From positions 1 to 64,000 of the forward strand of contig JAJXWJ010000001.1 of assembly GCA_021781655.1 (NCBI GenBank): a stretch of DNA of 64,000 nt. The letters run 5' to 3'. A model generated the notes under the pieces. That model saw only the letters and a list, made by a program, of their open reading frames with translations. It was not told where the DNA came from and ran no database searches. This DNA is from Bacillota bacterium (GTDB taxonomy: Bacteria > Bacillota > Clostridia > Clostridiales > Clostridiaceae). This document shows, piece after piece, positions 26,229 to 34,547 of this stretch (positions are counted from its first letter, which is position 1; each line of letters starts with the position of its first letter). A program made the position numbers and the translations under genes.

Positions 26229-26289
26229 TTGACAACTATATCATTTATTGATATATTATATTTAATGATATATCAATAAATGATATAGT
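26229..26289 (+). promoter_or_regulatory. PadR promoter with paired operators
   Basis: TTGACA (26229-26234) and TATATT (26252-26257) have a 17-base spacer. A perfect 22-base inverted repeat (26235-26256 and 26268-26289) covers the spacer and the start region. Each arm holds its own dyad (TATCATTTATTGATA and TATCAATAAATGATA), with centres 32 bases apart, about three helical turns. Autorepression by the PadR protein is likely. Confidence 0.65.
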
Positions 26290-26311
26290 AAGAGATATGA
26301 AGGAGAAATTT

Positions 26312-26632
26312 ATGCCAAGAAAGGATTCTATATATATTGGGGAATTAACAGATACTGCTTTTTATATTTTATCAAGTGTAATAGAGGAAAAGCATGGATA
26401 CCTAATTATGAAAACTATTGAGAAGTTTACTAATAGTGAAGTTACTGTTGGTCCTGCATCGCTTTATACAACCTTGAAAAAGCTTTTAGCTGCAGATTTA
26501 GTGGAATTAATTTGCGATACAGATGAAAATAAAAAAATATACAAAATAACGGATAAAGGACGAGAGATGCTTATTAAAGAGATTGAACGTAAAAAGCAGA
26601 TGGTTAAATTTGCAGAAGTTTTTTTAGATTAG
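26312..26632 (+). CDS. PadR-family regulator
   Basis: A 106-residue winged-helix protein: DTAFYILSSVIEEKHGYLIM, VGPASLYTTLKKLL as recognition helix region and KIYKITDKGREML as wing. AAGGAG lies seven bases before this ATG; the upstream ATG is part of the ribosome-site region. It shares a transcript with a DUF2812 gene 17 bases downstream, a common PadR pairing. Confidence 0.85.
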   Translation: MPRKDSIYIGELTDTAFYILSSVIEEKHGYLIMKTIEKFTNSEVTVGPASLYTTLKKLLAADLVELICDTDENKKIYKITDKGREMLIKEIERKKQMVKFAEVFLD

Positions 26633-26649
26633 AAAGTGGGGGAATAATT

Positions 26650-27390
26650 TTGAAAAATAAATATGTAAAAATCAATGGACTTGCTTTTAGTGAAGAAAGT
26701 GATATGGAAAAGCTACAAAAGTATGCTAGGAAAGGCTGGATATTAGAAAGTATTGTAGGAGGGTTTTTCTATAAACTAAGAAAAGATAAACCTCAAAATA
26801 TTATATATAATTTGGATTATCAAACAGAAGCAAATGCGGAATACTTCGCTATATTTAAAGAAGCAGGCTGGGAAATTGTTGTTTCTATAGGCAATTATAT
26901 GCACATTTTTTCAGCACAAGCAGGAACAAAGCCTATTTATACTGATTGTGAATCAGAGATAGATAAATATACTAGTATAAGAGATCTAACAAGAAAAGGA
27001 GCTTTATATTCTTCAATATTAGGAATACCAATAATTGGTTTGCTTGTTGTTTCTTTAATTGAAATTAATCCAATATATTTTATTTTTCTTGGATTACTAA
27101 TTATTGATTTATTTGTATTTGTATTTGTATTTAATTTTATGCCTTTTTTATCATACAATTCGAGAATTAAAAAACTAAAAAAAGATGGCACTCGTAAAGA
27201 TAAAAAAATTAGTAACAAAACCTGGTGGAAAATAAATATTGTTTTTGGCATTATAATTTTGGCGTTTGGAATAATAGATTTGCTTGATAAAAATTATTTT
27301 GCAGTATTACTTATAATTTCAGGAGCGATAGCTATAGTTTCAAGTTATAAAAAATATAAAAAGTATAAATATCCATATACAAATCAATAA
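26650..27390 (+). CDS. DUF2812 membrane protein
   Basis: A 246-residue protein with the DUF2812 domain in the first 100 residues (EKLQKYARKGWILESIVGG, YNLDYQ, FKEAGWE) followed by four hydrophobic segments near residues 118-138, 140-165, 197-212 and 216-232. In Firmicutes it commonly follows a PadR gene and may respond to membrane stress; its action is unknown. TTG start with GGGGGA upstream. Confidence 0.75.
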   Translation: MKNKYVKINGLAFSEESDMEKLQKYARKGWILESIVGGFFYKLRKDKPQNIIYNLDYQTEANAEYFAIFKEAGWEIVVSIGNYMHIFSAQAGTKPIYTDCESEIDKYTSIRDLTRKGALYSSILGIPIIGLLVVSLIEINPIYFIFLGLLIIDLFVFVFVFNFMPFLSYNSRIKKLKKDGTRKDKKISNKTWWKINIVFGIIILAFGIIDLLDKNYFAVLLIISGAIAIVSSYKKYKKYKYPYTNQ

Positions 27391-27550
27391 AATCCGATTA
27401 TTAAAATATTTGAATTTAAAAAGGAAACAAAAACAATTGATATTATGACTATAACTGTAGAAAGTAAAATAGAAGATAATTTCGTTTGTTCAGAAAAACA
27501 TAGACAAACAATTTGAATACAACATATATATTAGAGATTCGAACTTATAG

Positions 27551-27680
27551 GTTAAAGAAATTGAGTAATATAGTAAAAAATTATGTTGAAATAGTATGCT
27601 TAATTTTATCAAAAGAAGCAATAAAGAAATATATCAATATTGAATTTGCTAAAAAGATAGATATTTATATTAATTCATAA
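27551..27680 (+). pseudogene. GNAT acetyltransferase tail, decayed copy
   Basis: Reads RLKKLSNIVKNYVEIVCLIL then SKEAIKKYINIEFAKK, a degraded version of the C-terminal strand-helix of a GNAT protein. The same piece, better kept, lies at 30443-30580. The surrounding 27391-27550 and 27681-27868 hold no gene; CAAAATTGTT near 27700 pairs with AACAATTTTG near 27737 as a weak stem. Confidence 0.4.
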
Positions 27681-27868
27681 AGGATATACAATGAAAACAA
27701 AATTGTTACAAAAGATTAAACGGAGTGGATGCAACAATTTTGTGCTGATTTCACTTCTTTTTTTATTTAAATACTTAATATAAGTTATTTGAAAAACCAA
27801 TATTGTAAATTGATGGGACAAGTTGTATTATGTAAATATCACAGTTAAAATGATATTAAATATGGATT

Positions 27869-27944
27869 GACAAATTGTAGAAATAAGGATTTTTCAAGAA
27901 GATTGACGGTATAATTGAAATGTAAAACAAATAGTAATTTGTTT
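27869..27944 (+). repeat. 75-base promoter-like repeat, copy 1
   Basis: AAATTGTAGAAATAAG, GGTATAATTGA and AAAACAAATAGT match 31239-31310 at roughly 80 percent. Here it sits just before the next gene and may be its promoter region. Copy 2 runs directly into MITE-like copy 3, whose first bases (AAATAGT) are also present here. Confidence 0.5.
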
Positions 27945-27970
27945 AATAAGTTATTGGAGGGATAAGTAAA

Positions 27971-28942
27971 ATGACATTAGACGAATTTTTGGGTCTAAAT
28001 TCACCAGAAAAATATGATTTTTCAAATGATGGTGCAAATAAGGATTATATTAAATTAGACAATAATGGAATAAAGAAATTTTTTGTTTATGTGGCTGTGG
28101 CTAATAAATTTAAATGTGACGAAGAAAATATAATGAAAATAGGTTCGATGTATGCGAAAAACTGTGCTGAAAAATATAAAGGAATTCCTGACCCTGATAG
28201 TGATAGTAAACTCCTTCAAGAAATATACAAATATCTATGGGAAGATAAAAATATTATTAATTTTTGTATCGAAGGAGATACAATCAAAGGGGATACAATG
28301 AACTCTCAAAACACAACTCTAAATTTAACATATAAATATATAGAATCTCCAGAGCAAAAGAGGGAACGAGAACAGATAAAAACAAAAAATGGATGCCAAC
28401 AAGTTTCTATAAAATATATTCTGAGTAGATATGCAGAGGATTCCAGTAAAATTGAAGATGATTTTAGTAATATAGAAGGACTAGAATCATGTATAATGAT
28501 TTATCATACATTGGGAAACTTTTTGCCTGTTCCAGTAGGGTGCAATGGTCCAAGGGGAATAGGCGCGTTAAGTGATTATTGGGATTTAACATTAAAACGC
28601 ATTCATGATTACTATATAAATAATATAGATAGAATTAATGAAATAGTAGGAGATATAAAGGCTGTAGATTATAGAAAATGGTTAGATAGTTTTAAAGAAG
28701 AAAATGGGAATAACAGCTGGAAATGTTTTGTAGAGAAGAATTATATGCAAGACTTTGTAAATAAAGATAATAAGAATTGTGGTTATGGTTGTCCTAAAGA
28801 ATTATGGGAAGGTCACTTTAGTGGAGAAGTACTACCAAAAAATATAACCCAATTTGAGCAATATTACGTAAATTCCTCATGTTGTATTATAGCTCGAAGC
28901 ATTAGAATGATATCAAAATTAAAAAGTTTATATAGTAAATAA
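27971..28942 (+). CDS. Hypothetical protein, 323 residues
   Basis: A soluble, acidic protein with a clear TTGGAGG site. Notable conserved-looking blocks are YHTLGNFLPVP (about residue 178), RGIGALSDYWDLTLKRI and a Cys-rich CGYGCPKELWEGH. I have seen the YHTLGNF...DYWD pattern in accessory proteins of Firmicutes but cannot name a function. No membrane segment or signal peptide. The gene stands alone before a repeat element. Confidence 0.65.
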   Translation: MTLDEFLGLNSPEKYDFSNDGANKDYIKLDNNGIKKFFVYVAVANKFKCDEENIMKIGSMYAKNCAEKYKGIPDPDSDSKLLQEIYKYLWEDKNIINFCIEGDTIKGDTMNSQNTTLNLTYKYIESPEQKREREQIKTKNGCQQVSIKYILSRYAEDSSKIEDDFSNIEGLESCIMIYHTLGNFLPVPVGCNGPRGIGALSDYWDLTLKRIHDYYINNIDRINEIVGDIKAVDYRKWLDSFKEENGNNSWKCFVEKNYMQDFVNKDNKNCGYGCPKELWEGHFSGEVLPKNITQFEQYYVNSSCCIIARSIRMISKLKSLYSK

Positions 28943-28990
28943 TATTACGATATTGTATAAAATAAATTCCAATTTAACATTGAGTATTAT

Positions 28991-29212
28991 AAATAGTAAT
29001 TTAAGTGACGCTCTAAATCTTTGATTTAGCTAGCGGAACTTACTCCTACGTAGAGTAGCGAAGTAGGAGTTTCCTATAATATGTGATACTATAAGTGCCT
29101 GTATATCAAGTTTTTGTTATTTTTTAAAGGAAACACCTACTCCTTTTCATTACGTAGGTGTAAGTTTGACTGGCCAAATATAAAATTTGGAGTCTCACTT
29201 AAATTCCAATTT
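28991..29212. repeat. MITE-like element, copy 2 (complete)
   Basis: The reference copy, 222 bases. Left terminal repeat AAATAGTAATTTAAGTGA and right terminal repeat TCACTTAAATTCCAATTT are complementary at 16 of 18 positions. Inside are a hairpin (CTCCTAC...GTAGGAG) and a longer-range pairing of GGAGTTTCC with GGAAACACCTACTCC. No coding capacity. Movement would need a transposase acting in trans. Confidence 0.75.
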
Positions 29213-29369
29213 GTAGAGTAGATTAAAATAACTATTTATATCAATGTAATAATATAATATAATTTTAATATAGTTAGGTAAGTTTTTGATTGAATCAGAG
29301 CAGGAATGAAGTTTTTACGTAAAGAAGTTTTACTATAACTAAAAGTTATGAGTAAGTGAAAAATATTAA

Positions 29370-29400
29370 TTGGACATGTATAAGTGTTTCCTTGTATAAT
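29370..29400 (+). promoter_or_regulatory. Possible promoter of the nitroreductase gene
   Basis: TTGGAC (29370-29375) and TATAAT (29395-29400) have a 19-base spacer. The rest of 29213-29511 is AT-rich with no gene. Confidence 0.35.
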
Positions 29401-29511
29401 TATAACATATCGTAAATATATAATTGCAATTACATAAAATTAATATGAATTCGATTTATAGAAAATTGCTAAAAGTGAAGTTCTTAATAAATTAAAAGGA
29501 GAAGATTTAAT

Positions 29512-30333
29512 ATGATGATAGTAAACGCTGAGAAATGTATTGGCTGCAGCCAATGTGTTAAGGATTGCTTTCCAAGGGATATAGAAATTGTTGATGGGAA
29601 AGCAAAGATTAATAATGTAACTTGTATAAAATGTGGACACTGTATAGCAGTGTGTCCTAAAGCAGCAATAACAACAGATGAATACAACATGGAAGAGGTT
29701 AAAGATTATAATAAAGAGGAATTTAATGTAGAAGCAGACAACCTTATGAACTTCATTAAGTTTAGAAGAACTGTTAGAAGATTTAAAAATATTGATGTAG
29801 AAAAAGAAAAGCTATTGAAAATTATTGAAGCTGGAAGATTTACTCAAACAGGAAGTAATATGCAGGATGTGTCTTATATAGTAGTTAAAGAGGAACTTGA
29901 TGAACTTAAAAGTATGACCTTTGAAAGTCTAAAGGTTATAGCAGAAAACATGCTTGCAAATCCAACTCCTGAAACAGTTGCATTTACAAGATATGCTAAG
30001 ATGTGGCTGGATATGTGTGAAAAGTATAAAGAAGATCCTAAGGCTAATGATAGACTTTTCTTTAATGCACCAGCAGTTATAGTAGTAACGGCGAACTCGG
30101 ATGTAAATGGAGCATTAGCTTCTTCCAATATGGAACTTATGACTAACGCTTTAGGGCTTGGAACATTTTTCAGCGGTTTCTTTGTAAGAGCTGCTGCTGG
30201 AAACAAACAGATATCAGATTTTCTTAGTGTACCAGAAGGAAAACATATAGTAACCTGTATGGTAATAGGATATCCAGATGTTAAGTATTTAAGAACTGTG
30301 CCAAGAAAAGCAGCAGAAATAAACTGGAAGTAA
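29512..30333 (+). CDS. Nitroreductase with N-terminal 2x[4Fe-4S] domain
   Basis: Residues 1-60 form a bacterial ferredoxin with CIGCSQCVKDCFP and CIKCGHCIAVCP. The rest is a nitroreductase-type FMN domain (FIKFRRTVRRFKN; NALGLGTFFSGF). The protein has 273 residues. Such fusions pass ferredoxin electrons to flavin and reduce nitro or other electron-poor compounds in anaerobes; the physiological substrate is unknown. AAAGGAG precedes the start, and the gene has its own terminator. Confidence 0.85.
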   Translation: MMIVNAEKCIGCSQCVKDCFPRDIEIVDGKAKINNVTCIKCGHCIAVCPKAAITTDEYNMEEVKDYNKEEFNVEADNLMNFIKFRRTVRRFKNIDVEKEKLLKIIEAGRFTQTGSNMQDVSYIVVKEELDELKSMTFESLKVIAENMLANPTPETVAFTRYAKMWLDMCEKYKEDPKANDRLFFNAPAVIVVTANSDVNGALASSNMELMTNALGLGTFFSGFFVRAAAGNKQISDFLSVPEGKHIVTCMVIGYPDVKYLRTVPRKAAEINWK

Positions 30334-30350
30334 TATATTTACCATAATGT

Positions 30351-30395
30351 AAGACTGTTTCTTATTTCCTTTTGGAGTATGGACAGTCTTTCTTT
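30351..30395 (+). terminator. Terminator after the nitroreductase gene
   Basis: AAGACTGT (30351-30358) pairs with ACAGTCTT (30383-30390), followed by TCTTTTATTTT. Confidence 0.65.
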
Positions 30396-30442
30396 TATTT
30401 TAGAATTATTAACACAAGATAAGCTAAATTTGAGCAACTTAT

Positions 30443-30580
30443 ATGGTAAAGAAATTGATTAATATAGCAAAAAATAATGTTGGCATGATATGTTTAAATT
30501 CATCAAAAGAAGCAATGCAGCTATATAGTAATATTGGATTTATTAAAAAGGATAGATATTTGATTTATTATTTATATTAA
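30443..30580 (+). pseudogene. GNAT acetyltransferase C-terminal fragment
   Basis: MVKKLINIAKNNVGMICLNS then SKEAMQLYSNIGFIKKDRY is the last strand-helix-strand of a GNAT protein (Y-NIGF motif). The acetyl-CoA-binding RGxGxA part is absent. A more decayed copy with the same downstream bases lies at 27551-27680. Confidence 0.5.
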
Positions 30581-30606
30581 TTCATAAAGGATATATTCTA
30601 AAGATA

Positions 30607-31118
30607 ATGATGTTAAGTTTTTTGGGATTGAAACTAATTGACGGTGATGAAAAATTAGAATATCTATCTCAAAAAATAATTTGTGGTGAACATTTAACTA
30701 ATCAAGATATTTTAACTTTGACATTTGTACCACTAATGAGAGGTAAAACTACTAAAAGCGATAGAAGTATAAAAAGTATTATTTTAGCTGAAAAATATCG
30801 GATAGTGAAGAAAAGTTAAAATGTTTGACTTTATTGTATGATTTATTTGATAAATTTGGAGAGAGTAATTTGAAAGAAAAATTCATGGAAGTGGTAAGTA
30901 TGACTGAGATTGGCAAAATGTTAAGTAATGAAAGAAAAGCAGAAGGAAAGGCTGAACTTGTGATAAAATTATTAATTAAAAGGTTCAAAAGTGTACCAAG
31001 TGATTATAAAGAGAAAATTAAAAAGTTATCATCAGAAACTATTGATGTTATGGCAACAGATATTTTTGACATAAAGAACTTAGAGAAAATTGAAAAATAT
31101 TTTGAAAAAAATAAGTAA
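30607..31118 (+). pseudogene. Rpn-family nuclease fragment, frameshifted
   Basis: Two frames join near 30800-30815: first LTLTFVPLMRGKTTKSDRSI with ILAEKY, then SEEKLKCLTLLYDLFDKFGE with a KAEGKAELVIKLLIKRF tail. Together they are the C-terminal two thirds of an Rpn/DUF4351-type protein. The nuclease core is missing and one base change breaks the frame. Confidence 0.6.
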
Positions 31119-31167
31119 GAATAATGGCTTTAAATATAAGAAATAAATTTAATATTTGTTTTTACGT

Positions 31168-31220
31168 AGAGCATATTTACCTAAGAAGCATTAAAATTGG
31201 TAGGGATGCTCTTTGTTTTT
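31168..31220 (+). terminator. Terminator-like hairpin
   Basis: AGAGCAT (31168-31174) pairs with ATGCTCT (31206-31212), with inner TTACC/GGTA pairing, followed by TTGTTTTTG. Confidence 0.5.
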
Positions 31221-31238
31221 GTTTTGAAAAATAGGGAG

Positions 31239-31302
31239 CAAATATAAATTGTAGAAATAAGACTTTTCGCAGAGAATTAATGGTATAATTGAGATATAAA
31301 AC
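31239..31302 (+). repeat. 75-base promoter-like repeat, copy 2
   Basis: Matches 27869-27944 (AAATTGTAGAAATAAG; GGTATAATTGAGAT). It abuts the next repeat element. Confidence 0.5.
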
Positions 31303-31376
31303 AAATAGTGATTTAGCTAGCGGAACTTGCGCCTACGTAGAGTAGCGAAGTAGGAGTTTCACTTAAATTCCAATTT
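31303..31376. repeat. MITE-like element, copy 3 (internally deleted)
   Basis: Keeps both extreme ends (AAATAGT and CACTTAAATTCCAATTT) and the hairpin AGTAGCGAAGTAGGAG, but lacks about 25 bases near the left and about 125 in the middle and right compared with copy 2. Confidence 0.65.
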
Positions 31377-31444
31377 AGAGATGCTATTATTTAAAGTCAG
31401 AATGACTTGATTAAATTACTAAATATAAGTTTGAGGAGGTTAAC

Positions 31445-32269
31445 ATGAAGATACATGAAAAAAATAAGGGAAGATTAGAGCAATTAAAAGTAGATTGTTT
31501 AAAATGCAGTGGTTTATGTTGTACAGCATTATTTTTTTCAAAAATAGATGGTTTTCCAGAGAATAAAAAAGCAGGTAAACCTTGTACAAAGCTACAAAAT
31601 AATTATCATTGTAAGATTCATCATGAATTGGAAATGCATAATATGAAAGGTTGCATAGGATATGATTGCTTTGGAGCAGGACAGCATGTAACACAATATA
31701 TTTATAAAGGTGAGACATGGCAAACCTCACAAGAGCAATCAAATGAAATATTTGATGTCTTTGTGATGGTTTTTCAATTATATCAAATACGTTACTTTTT
31801 AGAAGAATCAAAAATAATAATTCCAGCAAAAGAATTATGGAGTGATATTCAAAATTTGATTAATGAAAATGAAGCCCTATGTAATTCTACACAACAAAGT
31901 ATCATTGAAACTGATATTGAGAGTTATAGAAATAAAGTTAATATTATATTAAAGCAAGTCTGTAATTGCATTATAAAGTGTTTTAAAGATAGTGATAATA
32001 AGAGGTTAACAGAGTTTTTAGGAAGAAATTTAAAAAAAAGAGATATGAGCGGATTAGACTTGAGCATGAAATTATTAATTGCAACTAATTTTGATAGTTG
32101 TATATTTGACGGAACAGTTTTTTTAGGAGCAGACACAAGAGATACTAATTTTAGTAATGCTGATTTAAGAGAGGCTGTTTTCTTAACACAAGGACAAATT
32201 AATTCTGCTAAAGGAAATAGAAATACGAAACTACCAAAACATTTGGATTATCCAGTAACATGGAAGTAA
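31445..32269 (+). CDS. Pentapeptide-repeat protein with N-terminal Cys cluster
   Basis: The first 90 residues are Cys-rich (CLKCSGLCCTALFF, CTKLQ, CKIH, CIGYDCFG), like metal-binding clusters of YkgJ-type proteins. The C-terminal 75 residues hold pentapeptide repeats (DMSGLDLSMKLLIATNFDSC, then ADTRDTNFSNADLREAVF) that form a right-handed beta-helix. The middle is helical. The protein has 274 residues. Some pentapeptide proteins protect gyrase, but here the role is unknown. GAGGAGG precedes the ATG. Confidence 0.75.
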   Translation: MKIHEKNKGRLEQLKVDCLKCSGLCCTALFFSKIDGFPENKKAGKPCTKLQNNYHCKIHHELEMHNMKGCIGYDCFGAGQHVTQYIYKGETWQTSQEQSNEIFDVFVMVFQLYQIRYFLEESKIIIPAKELWSDIQNLINENEALCNSTQQSIIETDIESYRNKVNIILKQVCNCIIKCFKDSDNKRLTEFLGRNLKKRDMSGLDLSMKLLIATNFDSCIFDGTVFLGADTRDTNFSNADLREAVFLTQGQINSAKGNRNTKLPKHLDYPVTWK

Positions 32270-32307
32270 TAAATAAAATCAAATTCTAAATTTGAAGGGG
32301 CGATAGC

Positions 32308-33114
32308 GTGAATATAAGACAAGCTACCAAAATAGATTTAGATACCATAAAAAACATAACATATGAAACAATACAAACAATATATCCTCATTATTATCCC
32401 AGAGGAGCAGTAGATTTTTTCGTACAATATCATAGTTATGAAAATATAGTTACTGACATTGAGTCAGATAAAGTGTTTGTTTTGGAAAAAGACAAAACAG
32501 CAGTAGGAACAGTCACTATTAATGGTATTGAAATCTGTCGTTTATTTGTTTTACCACATTATCAAAGAAAAGGGTATGGTAAAACTTTACTTGAATTTTC
32601 AGAGAAGTACATATCGAAAAAATCTAAAAAGATACGGTTAGATTCTTCGTTGCCAGCTAAAGAAATTTATTTAAATCGAGGTTATAAAGAAATAGAATCA
32701 CATTCTATAGTAACCCCAAATGGTGATTATTTATGTTACGATGTTATGGAGAAAAACTCAAGCTCACCTTTGATGATGATAAATTATGATGGGAAAATAT
32801 TTGTCCCTAAAATAAATACTGAGAATGGTGAAATAGATAATAAAACAACATTTAAATATCACCAAAATGAACATATTGTTTGGGCTGAGTATATTAGTGG
32901 TGATATTATCAGAGGCAATATAATTGGTACTGTTTCTGGAAAAGGTGTGTTAGATTTTTATTATCAACATGTCAATAAACAAGGTCAACAAAGAATTGGA
33001 AAATGCCATAGTGTACCACATACTTTGGAAAATGGTAAATTAGAACTACATGAAGAATGGCAATGGTTAAATGGTGATAAGTCTACAGGTTCATCTATTA
33101 TAGCTGAACTTTAA
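32308..33114 (+). CDS. GNAT acetyltransferase fused to an N-acetylglutamate-synthase-like small domain
   Basis: Residues 1-150 are a GNAT domain (CRLFVLPHYQRKGYGKTLLE, acetyl-CoA loop). Residues about 158-268 (NYDGKIFVPKINTENGEI, KCHSVPHTLENGKLELHEEW) match small stand-alone proteins often labelled n-acetylglutamate synthase in Firmicutes. A fusion of the two is unusual. GTG start behind GAAGGGG. The substrate is unknown and the second label is historical rather than proven. Confidence 0.75.
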   Translation: MNIRQATKIDLDTIKNITYETIQTIYPHYYPRGAVDFFVQYHSYENIVTDIESDKVFVLEKDKTAVGTVTINGIEICRLFVLPHYQRKGYGKTLLEFSEKYISKKSKKIRLDSSLPAKEIYLNRGYKEIESHSIVTPNGDYLCYDVMEKNSSSPLMMINYDGKIFVPKINTENGEIDNKTTFKYHQNEHIVWAEYISGDIIRGNIIGTVSGKGVLDFYYQHVNKQGQQRIGKCHSVPHTLENGKLELHEEWQWLNGDKSTGSSIIAEL

Positions 33115-33194
33115 ATTCTAATTCCGATTTATGGAAGTAATCAGAATGTGTGGAATGAAATCCGATTATTAAAATAAAAAAATCGGAGGTATAT

Positions 33195-33671
33195 ATGAAA
33201 TATATTATTAGAGAAATGCAATCAAAAGAATACTTTCTGCTTGATGATTTTCTATATGAAGCAATCTTTCAACGAGATGAGGTAAATTTATTACCTAAAT
33301 CAATTATTAACAAACCAGAACTTCAAATATATGTTAACAAATTTGGGGAAAAGAAAGATGATTATTGTTTGTGTGTAGAAGTTGAAGGAAGAGTAGTTGG
33401 TGCAGTTTGGGTAAGAAATATTAAGGGATATGGATGTGTTGATGAGATTACACCAGAATTTGCCATAGCACTTTATAAAAATTTTCGTGGTTATGGTATT
33501 GGAACAAAAATGATGAAGAAAATGTTAAAATATTTAAAGGAAGTCGGGTATTCAAAATCATCTTTAGCTGTACAAAAAGACAATTATGCAGTAAAAATGT
33601 ATTTAGATGTGGGATTTCAAATAATTGATGAGAATAAAGAAGAATACATCATGGTACATTACTTAAAGTAA
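33195..33671 (+). CDS. GNAT acetyltransferase
   Basis: A 158-residue GNAT protein: ALYKNFRGYGIGTKMMKKML is the acetyl-CoA pyrophosphate loop and helix, and AVQKDNYAVKMYLDVGFQII the last strand and helix. TCGGAGG lies five bases before the ATG. One of several GNAT genes in this stretch; the substrate is unknown. Confidence 0.8.
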   Translation: MKYIIREMQSKEYFLLDDFLYEAIFQRDEVNLLPKSIINKPELQIYVNKFGEKKDDYCLCVEVEGRVVGAVWVRNIKGYGCVDEITPEFAIALYKNFRGYGIGTKMMKKMLKYLKEVGYSKSSLAVQKDNYAVKMYLDVGFQIIDENKEEYIMVHYLK

Positions 33672-33686
33672 AATGTATTTTTAATT

Positions 33687-33956
33687 TTGGAGGCTAGTAC
33701 TGATACAAATGTTGAAAAGTTTTACAAGTCGGATATTGAAAATAAACAAAGCTTATTGATTCAAATTGCTAATTTAGAACATAGTTTATGGAAAGTAAAT
33801 GTTTTTAAAATTAAAGATAGGGTTTTTGTGAATGTTGAATTAAATGTAAATTGGGTTAGTCCATCGGATTTGTATGAATTTAAGAAAAATAAATTGATTT
33901 ATATCAATAGTTTCCCCGAAGGAACGGAAATTAAACAAATTTGTTCAATTAATTAA
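33687..33956 (+). CDS. Small hypothetical protein or gene fragment, 89 residues
   Basis: The frame has good coding character (SLWKVNVFKIKDRVFVNVEL) but the only start is a TTG that overlaps the GGAGG sequence, so it may be the 3' part of a longer lost gene. I recognise no family. Confidence 0.35.
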   Translation: MEASTDTNVEKFYKSDIENKQSLLIQIANLEHSLWKVNVFKIKDRVFVNVELNVNWVSPSDLYEFKKNKLIYINSFPEGTEIKQICSIN

Positions 33957-34019
33957 AAGTGCTTAAATAAAAACAAGTAATTTTGTGAAGCAATTTTATA
34001 AAACACAGGGAGAAAGAAA

Positions 34020-34469
34020 ATGACTGAAAAAGAAATGTGGAATAAATACATTAAAGTTAATAATAAAGCTAAAAGTTACGAAGCGTGGTCCTTTGGTGGA
34101 AATACACCTGAAGTTACTGATATATTGGCGGGATTAGTATTAAAGGGTATAAAAACTGCAACTGCAAGCGCCTACCCATGTTACGTTGCAGAAAATGCTC
34201 CATTACCATCAGTTGGTGAGTATAATTTGATATTAAATACAAAAGGTGAAGCTGTCTGCATAACTGAAACCGTAAAAGTATATACAATACCTTTCAATCA
34301 AGTTGATAAAGAACATGCATTTAAAGAAGGTGAATTTGATCGCACCCTTTCATATTGGAGAAAGTGTCATTCTGAATTTTTTGCCAAGGAGCTTAAAGAT
34401 ATTGGGCAAGAATTTTCTGAAGATATGCTTGTAGTTTGTGAAGAATTCAAGGTTGTATACCCAATCTAA
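34020..34469 (+). CDS. ASCH-domain protein
   Basis: A 149-residue ASCH protein: WSFGGNTPEVTDILAGLVLK, GIKTATASAYPCY and the closing CEEFKVVYP strand. ASCH folds resemble PUA and probably bind RNA or nucleotides; some are amidohydrolases for acetylated cytidine. GGGAGAAAG precedes the start. A remnant of a second copy, made by an internal deletion, lies at 40317-40365. Confidence 0.8.
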   Translation: MTEKEMWNKYIKVNNKAKSYEAWSFGGNTPEVTDILAGLVLKGIKTATASAYPCYVAENAPLPSVGEYNLILNTKGEAVCITETVKVYTIPFNQVDKEHAFKEGEFDRTLSYWRKCHSEFFAKELKDIGQEFSEDMLVVCEEFKVVYPI

Positions 34470-34547
34470 TGAGTGTAAGTAGTAGTTTATACGTAACATT
34501 TTGATGCTTAGTAATATGAATATTAATAGTTTATAGAGGTGGTTAAC

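Noticed and set aside
20210-31376. Repeated sequence as a CRISPR array
   Set aside because: Three copies lie kilobases apart, have terminal inverted repeats and differ by internal deletions; there are no regular spacers and no cas genes.
33111-33194. Repeat AAATCCGATTATTAAAAT shared with 27390
   Set aside because: Only 18 bases, partly overlapping a ribosome-site region; too short to call an element.
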